A stretch of DNA of 64,000 bases from NCBI GenBank assembly GCA_965230565.1, contig CBDDLH010000016.1:992001-1056000 (forward strand). Reading direction: 5' to 3'. The notes under the pieces are model-generated. The model was not told the origin of the DNA. It worked only from the letters and a program-made list of their open reading frames with translations, and did not search any database. The DNA is from BCD1 sp965230565. Lineage in GTDB: Bacteria; Bacteroidota; Bacteroidia; Chitinophagales; Saprospiraceae. Of the stretch, positions 25,661 to 33,102 are shown piece after piece. The number at the start of each line of letters is the position of its first letter. Within the stretch, counting starts at the first letter, position 1. Made by a program: the position numbers and the translations under genes.

Positions 25661-26224
25661 CTATTCTCCCCCACTGGCAAGGCCTGGCATATTATCCGTA
25701 GGTTCAGCTTCGGAAATCACCATAGGAATTTCCGTTTTAATATGCTTCTGTTTGGCTTTTGAAATTAACTCATAGGATTTACCGTAAAGCTTTTGAGCTT
25801 CATTCTCCCATAACTCATTATAAACGGACACCAGCTGGTCATAAACTTCAAGATAGGCTTCATAATTGGTACTGCGGTCATTTTGCAATGAAATGGCCGC
25901 CTTCTTGGGACTTGAAGGCCTGTTAGGTAAATTTTCAGGGTTGGTGATAAAAATTTTAGCAGCTTGCTTTAATTCCCGGATGGGCATGATCTCTCCTTCC
26001 ACCATAAGGGCGTTTTGGGCATTTACTTTGACGGAGAGAATATTGTCACCTCCACATACAATTTTATCTGGGTTTTCCTCCCAAATCGGTAATTTCACCC
26101 TAATGCCGCTGTCTTCCATAATGGTTGTGGTTACCAGGAAAAAAATGAGCAAAAGAAAGGCAATGTCTGCCATGGAGCCTGTGTTAATGCTTGGTGCATT
26201 TCTCCGTTTTTTGTTTGTGTTCAT
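25661..26224 (-). CDS. exbD: ExbD/TolR-family biopolymer transport protein
   Basis: ExbD couples the proton gradient, via ExbB and TonB, to outer-membrane import. The start is placed at 26224 (MNTNKKRRNAPSINTGSMAD) because the cytosolic basic N-terminus leads straight into the single membrane helix IAFLLLIFFLVTTTI, with the proton-carrying Asp in SMADIAF. A start at 26269 would add 15 residues. The periplasmic domain has family blocks such as ILSVKVNAQNALMVEGE and ISLQNDRSTNYEAYLEVYDQL. The 188-residue length is longer than a classical ExbD because of an extension after 130. No exbB or tonB gene is adjacent, so this is an orphan copy. Confidence 0.88.
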   Translation of the reverse strand: MNTNKKRRNAPSINTGSMADIAFLLLIFFLVTTTIMEDSGIRVKLPIWEENPDKIVCGGDNILSVKVNAQNALMVEGEIMPIRELKQAAKIFITNPENLPNRPSSPKKAAISLQNDRSTNYEAYLEVYDQLVSVYNELWENEAQKLYGKSYELISKAKQKHIKTEIPMVISEAEPTDNMPGLASGGE

Positions 26225-26474
26225 GTCAAATTTTTTTGATGATCTAAAAAAACGGCAGTAGTTCGACAAAAGAAATACCCAATTGAATTTCAGGAATACA
26301 AATGAGGTATCTACTTTTTTATATTGATGTCAGAATGAGCAATTTTGACGTTTAAACGCTTAATTTTTAATGGTTTTTGTGTTTTCATGGTTGGAAAATG
26401 TGCAACTTTGTAAGTGTTAGACACAAAAACTAATTAAGATATTTCAAAAGGCTTTTTGCTAAAAATCATATCTC

Positions 26475-27782
26475 ATGAAGTACCAACCAATCAATCCGGA
26501 GTTATTTAAACTTAATCGGCAGCGCTTTATGCGAAAAATGCTCCCGGATTCCATCGCGATATTTAACTCGAATGATTTGATGCCCAGAAACGGAGACACC
26601 TATTATCCTTTCCGGCAAAATTCGGACCTGTTCTATCTCTCCGGTCTGGATCAGGAGGAAACGGTTTTGGTACTCTTTCCAAATTGTATCAAGGATGGTT
26701 TTGAGGAAATAGCCTTCATCAAACGTACCAATCAATACATTTCCCAATGGGAAGGCCATAAATATACCAAACAGGAAGCTCGCGAAATTTCCGGAATTGA
26801 CAGAATCTACTGGTTAGATGATATGGATCCGATCCTCAATGAATTGATCCTGCTTTCAAAACGAATATTTGTCAATACCAATGAAAATGATAAATACAGC
26901 ACAGAAATAGACTCCAGGGACATCCGGTTTGCCAAAAAACTCAGAGACCGCTATCCGGTTCATAAATACCATCGCTCGCAACCCATCATGAAAAAACTGG
27001 CTATGATCAAATCCAGTCTGGAGATTGAAGTTATGCAAAGAGCGATCAATATTACCGCATCTGCTTTCAATAAGGTGCTGGAGTTTGTTCGACCGGGAGT
27101 TATGGAATATGAAATTGAAGCCGAAATCACAGCTGAGTTTCTCCGTAACCGCGCAACAGGACATGCCTATGAACCGATCATTGCCTCCGGTAAAAACGCC
27201 TGCGTCCTGCATTATATCAACAATAATCAACAATGCAAAGACGGTGATTTATTATTGATGGACTTCGGAGCCGAATATGCCAATTATGCCTCTGATCTAA
27301 CAAGGACCATTCCTGTTAACGGTAAATTCTCCAAACGACAAGCTGAGGTGTATAATGCTGTATTGAGAACAATGAAAACTGCTACCAGTATGCTGGTACC
27401 CGGTACCACGCTTGAAGAATACAATAAGGAGGTTGGTAAGCTTATTGAAAGCGAGTTGCTCGACCTCAAACTTATCGATAAAACGGATATCAAGAACCAG
27501 GATCCAAAGTGGCCTGCTTATAAAAAATACTTCATGCACGGAACTTCCCACCATCTGGGATTAGACGTACATGACTTGAGTAATCGCTATGCACCATTCT
27601 TATCAGGCATGGTATTTACTTGCGAACCGGGCATATACATTCCTGAAGAGAACATTGGCGTGCGTATTGAAAATGATATTTTAATCACGGATATAGAACC
27701 TGTGGATTTGATGTCTCACATCCCAAGAGAAGTGGAAGAGATAGAATCGATAATGAATGCAAAGGTGGATGTAGAGATATAG
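26475..27782 (+). CDS. pepP: Xaa-Pro aminopeptidase (M24B)
   Basis: The 435-residue cytosolic enzyme removes N-terminal residues that precede proline. It has the AMP_N domain (residues 1-150; FRQNSDLFYLSGLDQEETVL) and the catalytic M24 domain. Metal ligands are visible: Asp and Asp in MDFGAEYANYASDLTRTIP, His in HGTSHHLGLDVHD, Glu in CEPGIYIPEENIG and Glu in GVRIENDILI. No signal peptide is present. The start follows a 200-bp gap after the divergent exbD. It differs from the secreted M24 protein at 10712, which is shorter at the catalytic end and exported. Confidence 0.95.
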   Translation: MKYQPINPELFKLNRQRFMRKMLPDSIAIFNSNDLMPRNGDTYYPFRQNSDLFYLSGLDQEETVLVLFPNCIKDGFEEIAFIKRTNQYISQWEGHKYTKQEAREISGIDRIYWLDDMDPILNELILLSKRIFVNTNENDKYSTEIDSRDIRFAKKLRDRYPVHKYHRSQPIMKKLAMIKSSLEIEVMQRAINITASAFNKVLEFVRPGVMEYEIEAEITAEFLRNRATGHAYEPIIASGKNACVLHYINNNQQCKDGDLLLMDFGAEYANYASDLTRTIPVNGKFSKRQAEVYNAVLRTMKTATSMLVPGTTLEEYNKEVGKLIESELLDLKLIDKTDIKNQDPKWPAYKKYFMHGTSHHLGLDVHDLSNRYAPFLSGMVFTCEPGIYIPEENIGVRIENDILITDIEPVDLMSHIPREVEEIESIMNAKVDVEI

Positions 27783-27819
27783 GTTTAAAAAAAATAAACT
27801 AATAAAAATTTAGATTTAC

Positions 27820-27859
27820 CCCGCCTGCCTGCTGCGCGAACGGAAGGCAGGCTGGCGGG
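27820..27859. repeat. GC-rich hairpin repeat related to the dispersed repeat family
   Basis: CCCGCC (27820-27825) pairs with GGCGGG (27854-27859), and TGCCT (27826-27830) with AGGCA (27845-27849), around CGCGAACGG. Its core CCTGCTG...AAGGCAGG is shared with the repeats at 19371 and 33022. It stands out in an otherwise AT-rich gap. Confidence 0.7.
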
Positions 27860-27964
27860 ATTAATGTCAATTGCCTTGTGCTTTAGAAAAATGCTGATAA
27901 ACCACTAATTTGACGACTATCCCGCCAGGGTATAAATCTAAGCTCTTCAAATAATAAAACTAGT

Positions 27965-30514
27965 ATGAAAAAATTAGTCTTGCTGTTGGCTTACATGGCT
28001 TTTCTTTGTCAATGCTCTAATGACATTAAAAATATTGAACAAGACACCCATCCCCCCCTCAAACATCACGAAGCCGCTGATCGCTTTTACCTGCAACGAA
28101 GCTGGCCGGATGGCAAACTGGACCTTCGCGCCTATGATCAGGCTATCAGAACTGCAAGAGAACAAATGCTTTTGAAAAATGAACTGCCTGGTTTTGATAA
28201 AGCGTGGGTAGAAAGAGGGCCCGCAAATATCGGTGCACGAATCAACACAATAGCTGTTCACCCGGACAACAATCAACTCATTTATGTTGGGTTTGCCGTT
28301 GGAGGAGTATTTAAAACCACCAATGGAGGTCAAAACTGGGAACCCATCTTTGATGACAATCCCTACCTGGCTATAGGAGATATCGTACTGGATCCCAACG
28401 ATCCGGAGACGGTTTATGTAGGCACCGGTGACCCTAACATATCCGGATATCCGTTTTTGGGAGACGGAATTTACAGAAGTGAAGACGCTGGTAACACCTG
28501 GACACACCTTGGCCTGGAAGATGAACGGATCGTTTCGGAAATTATCGTAGATCCTGAAAACCCGAGCGTATTATATGCTTCCTGCATGGGCCTGCCTTTC
28601 GAAAGAAACCCTCAACGAGGCCTATACAAATCTACCGATTACGGTCAGTCATGGGAACAGATCCTTTTCGCAGGAGAGCAAGCCGGTATCATTGACATCG
28701 CCATGGACCCATTTTCCAATGAAACGCTCTATGCAGCCTCGTGGGACAGAATCAGGAATAATCAGGAATCTGTTGTTAACGGGCCAAATGCCAAAATTTA
28801 CAAATCCACCAATTCCGGAAATACCTGGACAGAACTTTCAAATGGCCTTCCAACCGAGAATATGGGCAGGATCGGTTTGGCCGTCTCCCCTACTCAACCC
28901 AATGTGATCTATGCTGAATATGTCAATACCAATAGTCAGTTGGAGAATGTTTTCAAAAGCACCAACGGAGGTCAATCCTGGACTCCCATAATCAACTGGG
29001 AAGATGAAGAATTGGGTTTGCCTGAGGGAGCTCTGGGTGGATTTGGATGGTACTTTGGAAAAATCAGGCTGAACCCTTACAATCCTGATGAAATTTTCAT
29101 TCTTGGCATTTCCCTTTGGAAAACAGAAGACGGTGGCGACCATTGGGTGGAAGCTGCTCCACCCTGGTGGGAATATAGTGTTCATGCAGACAAGCATGAT
29201 CTGGTCTATATCGGACAAGATTCTTTTTTGCTGGCAACCGATGGTGGTATGTACCTTGCAACCGACCAGCAAACCACCTGGCAGGATGTGGAAAGCATTG
29301 CTACTACTCAATTTTACAGAGTAGCTTACAACCCACACAAACCTGATCATTACTACGGAGGTGCTCAGGATAATGGATCAACCGGGGGGACAGCCATAAA
29401 TGAAGAATGGGCAAGAATTTGGGGTGGAGACGGTTTCCAAATGCAGTTTCACCCATTGGATTCCAATATTGTTTTTGCCGAAAGTCAAAGAGGAAATATC
29501 GTGGTAACTGTTGATGGCATTGAATCAGGTATTTGGGATTCCGGTACTTATGGCATCAGCGAAATGGATAGAACTCACTGGGATACCCCTTATATTTTAA
29601 GTCCTCAGAATCCCGATGTGATGTATACCGGAACCTACCGGGTTTATAAAAGTGAAACTGGAGGAGTCCCTTACTGGGAACCCATCAGTGAAGGATTAAC
29701 GGATAGTGTCACATTCGGGAATTCATTCCATACCATAAGCACCCTCGATCAATCCCCAATGCAGGAAGGATTGATCTATGTCGGGACCACTGATGGTAAT
29801 GTCAAGAGAACAGACAATGATGGCGGTGTTTGGGTGGACATAACCGACGGATTACCAGAGAGATATATTACCAGTATTAAAGCTTCTCCTGAATTCATTG
29901 AACATGTATATGTGACTGTATCCGGTTACAAATACAATGAATTTGATCCCCATATTTTCAAATCTGATGACCGTGGAGAGACCTGGTATGATATTGCAGG
30001 AGATTTGCCAAACCTGGCCATCAATGATGTCTATGTACTTCCGGGGTTTCAGGACTCCGTAATTTTTGTAGGCACTGATGGCGGCGTTTTTGGTACTATC
30101 AATGATGGAGATAATTGGCACAGGTTGGGAAACAATATGCCGATCATTCCCGTCTATGACCTTGAATTCAATGTTGCGAGGAACGAACTGATTGCAGGCA
30201 CTCACGCCCGCTCCATCATGACTTACAACCTCGATTCTATTTTGGTTGTACCCGAAGTCATTAATCAAACTGAAGCAATTGTCGAAAAGGATCTGACGGT
30301 CTACCCTTCCCCTGCGCGGGACAGAGTAAATTTAGAGATCAATTTACCCCAACCCGCTCACCTGACATTATTGGATATTAATGGGAAAGTATTATTTGAA
30401 ATACCAGATTGGTTAAACCAGGAAATTATTGTAAATCACCTGAATGGAGGATTGTATTTCATTCAGGTAAGGCAAGAAAAACAGCTTTGGTACGGGAAGT
30501 TTGTAAAACAATAA
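27965..30514 (+). CDS. Secreted Asp-box (sortilin/VPS10-like) beta-propeller protein with T9SS sorting domain
   Basis: The 849-residue protein starts with a signal sequence ending LCQC, which also fits a lipobox. From about residue 80 to 740 it carries Asp-box-like repeats (S/T-x-D/N-x-G-x-x-W). I count nine, such as TTNGGQNW, SEDAGNTW, STDYGQSW, STNSGNTW, STNGGQSW and SDDRGETW, which build beta-propellers like those of sortilin/VPS10 and glycosidase-like proteins. The last 75 residues (VYPSPARDRVNLEI, LLDINGKVLFE, NGGLYFIQV) form a type A T9SS sorting domain, so the protein is exported by the type IX system and fixed to or released from the surface. Substrate and catalytic residues cannot be assigned. 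Confidence 0.9.
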   Translation: MKKLVLLLAYMAFLCQCSNDIKNIEQDTHPPLKHHEAADRFYLQRSWPDGKLDLRAYDQAIRTAREQMLLKNELPGFDKAWVERGPANIGARINTIAVHPDNNQLIYVGFAVGGVFKTTNGGQNWEPIFDDNPYLAIGDIVLDPNDPETVYVGTGDPNISGYPFLGDGIYRSEDAGNTWTHLGLEDERIVSEIIVDPENPSVLYASCMGLPFERNPQRGLYKSTDYGQSWEQILFAGEQAGIIDIAMDPFSNETLYAASWDRIRNNQESVVNGPNAKIYKSTNSGNTWTELSNGLPTENMGRIGLAVSPTQPNVIYAEYVNTNSQLENVFKSTNGGQSWTPIINWEDEELGLPEGALGGFGWYFGKIRLNPYNPDEIFILGISLWKTEDGGDHWVEAAPPWWEYSVHADKHDLVYIGQDSFLLATDGGMYLATDQQTTWQDVESIATTQFYRVAYNPHKPDHYYGGAQDNGSTGGTAINEEWARIWGGDGFQMQFHPLDSNIVFAESQRGNIVVTVDGIESGIWDSGTYGISEMDRTHWDTPYILSPQNPDVMYTGTYRVYKSETGGVPYWEPISEGLTDSVTFGNSFHTISTLDQSPMQEGLIYVGTTDGNVKRTDNDGGVWVDITDGLPERYITSIKASPEFIEHVYVTVSGYKYNEFDPHIFKSDDRGETWYDIAGDLPNLAINDVYVLPGFQDSVIFVGTDGGVFGTINDGDNWHRLGNNMPIIPVYDLEFNVARNELIAGTHARSIMTYNLDSILVVPEVINQTEAIVEKDLTVYPSPARDRVNLEINLPQPAHLTLLDINGKVLFEIPDWLNQEIIVNHLNGGLYFIQVRQEKQLWYGKFVKQ

Positions 30515-30613
30515 AACTTCCCGATCCAAAACTAACTATCAATAAGTATGAAATGTTAATTAATAGGGGATCAGGGTGTTGGTTGTTGGTTGATGGTTGC
30601 TGGTTGCTAGTTA

Positions 30614-30670
30614 AGGTTACTCGTCATAAATACTATTTTTCAGAAAAATAGTATTTATGACGAGTAACCT
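30614..30670. terminator. Perfect 57-bp palindrome between convergent genes
   Basis: Two perfect 28-base arms (30614-30641 and 30643-30670) flank a single A. The inner arm ends in TATTTTTC. It sits between the converging Asp-box and DUF4097 genes and may act as a two-way terminator. The outer sequences are made of GGTTGCTGGTTG-like words. Confidence 0.7.
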
Positions 30671-30686
30671 GCAACCTGTAACCAGA

Positions 30687-31601
30687 TCAATTAGGTTTCT
30701 TATCCACGGTAATATTCCCAAAAGTAACTCTGATGGTTACATTCTGATAATACTCCTGTTCGATGGGGCGGACTTCCACTTGTTTTAGTACCTGAGTATT
30801 TTGCACCTCCTTCACATCAAATGATTTTGGAAGGTTTATTTTTCCTTGGGTTGAGGTAAGGTTATAGCCATACATTGCCGGATTTGGGGCATAGAGGAAA
30901 ACATCTGCTTTTTCAGCGTCTACTTTAAGATCGAGTAGTTCGTCTTCAGAGAAGATCTTGACCATGCCATAGTAGGCCTGGATATCGTAGGAACCTCTAA
31001 TATCATGGAGCATTACATCCGACCTTCGGGAATTGACACTCATCCGGCCATTGATTCTCTCTCCGATCAGATCCCCAAAGCGGGTAGTTACTTCAATCAT
31101 ACCCTGAATATCAATCAGGTCAATTTTACTAAATTTACTGTTGACTCTAAGGCTATTAGTAAGGTTGCTTATCGAGGCAGAACCAAAATGGTTTTTCAAA
31201 TAAACAGGGCAGCTTTCAGGAAGAAAAATGGTGTATTTAACCGACAACTTTGATTTCGGTTTTGCCTGCCCTTCCGGAGTAGAAATATAATTTCTCAGAT
31301 AGATCTTGTTCTTTTCTCTTTTTGCATCATAGATCAGTTTGCCCAGATCCTTTTCGGCAACCACTTTTTCAGGGTGTTTGGAAATGAGCTCAACCTTGAC
31401 CAGAATTTGTTGTTTTTTCCAGCTTTCGATACTCACTTCAGCTTTTTCACCCTCGATATTGATTTCATCTCCTTTTGTGTAATCAAATCGCTTTTCAACA
31501 CTTTTGGTAACCACCTGTACTGTGGTTTGAGCAATGGTGTTCAATGCCATTACAGAAAAGAAAATCAATAAAAAAACTGATGAATATTTTTTACCTAACA
31601 T
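30687..31601 (-). CDS. DUF4097-like secreted beta-helix protein
   Basis: The 304-residue product has a signal peptide (FLLIFFSVMALNTIAQ). It then has repeated short beta strands of the DUF4097 (putative adhesin) kind, such as GDEINIEGEKAEVSIESW, KNHFGSASISNLTNSLRVNS, IDIQGMIEVTTRFGDLIGE and SVNSRRSDVMLHDIRG. Such proteins are widely found next to anti-sigma factors and are thought to sit in the envelope. It is the last gene of the sigma/anti-sigma operon, 10 bp after the anti-sigma gene, which points to a role in the same envelope response. Confidence 0.82.
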   Translation of the reverse strand: MLGKKYSSVFLLIFFSVMALNTIAQTTVQVVTKSVEKRFDYTKGDEINIEGEKAEVSIESWKKQQILVKVELISKHPEKVVAEKDLGKLIYDAKREKNKIYLRNYISTPEGQAKPKSKLSVKYTIFLPESCPVYLKNHFGSASISNLTNSLRVNSKFSKIDLIDIQGMIEVTTRFGDLIGERINGRMSVNSRRSDVMLHDIRGSYDIQAYYGMVKIFSEDELLDLKVDAEKADVFLYAPNPAMYGYNLTSTQGKINLPKSFDVKEVQNTQVLKQVEVRPIEQEYYQNVTIRVTFGNITVDKKPN

Positions 31602-31611
31602 TTTTTTCCTG

Positions 31612-32256
31612 TTAAATGAATGCAGCTAATTTCTTGATCACCTCCGTTCTTTCCAACTCAATTTCTTTCATATTTTCAATAAAATCATTGTCTGAACCGT
31701 ATTGTTCCATCATGAGTTCAATCTCGGCCTTAGCCTCATTTAACTCATCCAATTCATACTTTAAATGCTGTACTTCCGGAATCTGACCTATATAATCACT
31801 GCCATCAAGTTCAGCCAATACCACTTCAAACTCTTCCTCATCACTATCCCAGTCATTGACAAAAACAGCCTCTTCAATAACCTCTTCACTATAGGTTATG
31901 CGGGTATCAGATCTGTTATTATTGAAAAAAACAATCGTAAGGACCACTCCAACCATTGCTGCAGCTACAGCAATCATTCTTCTTATACCTAACGGAATAA
32001 CCCTTGCCTTTACAGGTTTAGGTTTTTCAGCTGTATTTAGTTGATTCTCTATCTGATTCCAGACAAAAGCAGGAGGAGCATACTGAGGAAGTTCACCAAC
32101 CGTTTCGGCAATGGTATCCTCCTGATCCATAACCAACAGGTCGGCCTCTACCCTATCCCAAATTTCCGGTGGGGGAGTATATTCCGGCAGATTTCTGACG
32201 GCCTGATCTAATATGTTTTTATTTAATTCTCTCATTTCCAGGATGATGTTGATCAA
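31612..32256 (-). CDS. Putative membrane anti-sigma factor
   Basis: The 214-residue protein has no recognisable zinc-binding anti-sigma domain. An N-terminal cytosolic part holds two copies of one motif: LPEYTPPPEIWDRVEADL (about 23-40) and LPQYAPPAFVWNQIENQL (about 56-73). One membrane helix (about 93-111, MIAVAAAMVGVVLTIVFF) and an acidic, helix-forming periplasmic part follow. The topology and its place directly after an ECF sigma gene make it the likely partner that holds the sigma factor inactive. An internal ATG at 32235 is a possible alternative start. The anti-sigma role is inference from context. Confidence 0.72.
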   Translation of the reverse strand: MINIILEMRELNKNILDQAVRNLPEYTPPPEIWDRVEADLLVMDQEDTIAETVGELPQYAPPAFVWNQIENQLNTAEKPKPVKARVIPLGIRRMIAVAAAMVGVVLTIVFFNNNRSDTRITYSEEVIEEAVFVNDWDSDEEEFEVVLAELDGSDYIGQIPEVQHLKYELDELNEAKAEIELMMEQYGSDNDFIENMKEIELERTEVIKKLAAFI

Positions 32257-32301
32257 AAATCCCCGGCCCCCACATTGGGAGGGCCGGCAATCGTATTGGA
32301 C

Positions 32302-32838
32302 TTAATCATTCATTAACTTTCCTATTGATTCACGAAGCCGTTTTTTTGCATAAAATAATTGTGATTTGGAAGTACCTACGGAAATGTTCAGCATTTCCGC
32401 CACCTCCTTGTGCGCATATCCTTCTACCTCTATGAGAACAAATACCGCCCGATAACCTTCCGGGAGTTGCTGAATGGCTTTTTCCAAATACTCCACATCA
32501 AGTCGTGTTCCCCAGTCAACCGTTTCCTGTTCAGCACGGTAATCCAGCGGTTCGGTAAACTTTTGTTTTTTGATATGCGTCAGAGCTGTACGGACCACGA
32601 TGGTCTTGATCCATGCTCCCAGGGTTGACTCTTGTCTGAAACGGGGCAAGGCCCTGAATACTTTGACAAATGCTTCTTGCAAAACATCATTAGCAGATTC
32701 AAAATCACCAGTGATCCTGTAGGCGATTGTATACATAGCTCTATTGTATCGTTCGTACAAATCTCTCTGTGCTAAGCGATCATTCGCTATACAGGCTGTA
32801 ATGAGTTCTGCTTCTGTCATTCTAAGAGTTAACGCCAT
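32302..32838 (-). CDS. ECF-type RNA polymerase sigma factor
   Basis: The 178-residue protein has sigma region 2 (LYERYNRAMYTIAYRITGD, then DVLQEAFVKVFRALPRF) and region 4 (LPEGYRAVFVLIEVEGYAHKEVAE with the helix-turn-helix NISVGTSKSQLFYAKKRL). No extra C-terminal domain is present. An internal ATG at 32820 (MTEAELITA) gives the more usual start. The gene heads an operon with the putative anti-sigma factor and the DUF4097 protein, with gaps of 45 bp and 10 bp. The target promoters and the inducing signal are unknown; an envelope stimulus is the natural guess. Confidence 0.92.
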   Translation of the reverse strand: MALTLRMTEAELITACIANDRLAQRDLYERYNRAMYTIAYRITGDFESANDVLQEAFVKVFRALPRFRQESTLGAWIKTIVVRTALTHIKKQKFTEPLDYRAEQETVDWGTRLDVEYLEKAIQQLPEGYRAVFVLIEVEGYAHKEVAEMLNISVGTSKSQLFYAKKRLRESIGKLMND

Positions 32839-33021
32839 GGCAAATCAAAAGTCCAAATCGTTTTCAATGCAAAAAGAACGAATCTTTGAACTAAAGTGTT
32901 TTTGCCAGGGCTAAAGGTTGTATCAGGTTTGAAAAATTTGAAATAAATTTCTTGAATTATCAATTTAACCATGATGGTATCGCAGAATAATGAATGTAGA
33001 AGAATTTTTTTCACTTCTAAA

Positions 33022-33080
33022 TTAGATATTGGATACCTTGCCTGCTGTCGCAGTAAGGCAGGTTCTGCGGTTCTGCGGTC
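33022..33080. repeat. Dispersed intergenic repeat, copy 2 (inverted)
   Basis: Read on the minus strand this segment repeats the 19371-19432 element almost base for base, including the CAGAACC, CTGCCTTACTGCGACAGCAG and AAGGTATCCAAT words. It lies in the gap between the sigma operon and mutS2. Confidence 0.8.
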
Positions 33081-33102
33081 TGCCAGGCACTTTAATTATT
33101 AG

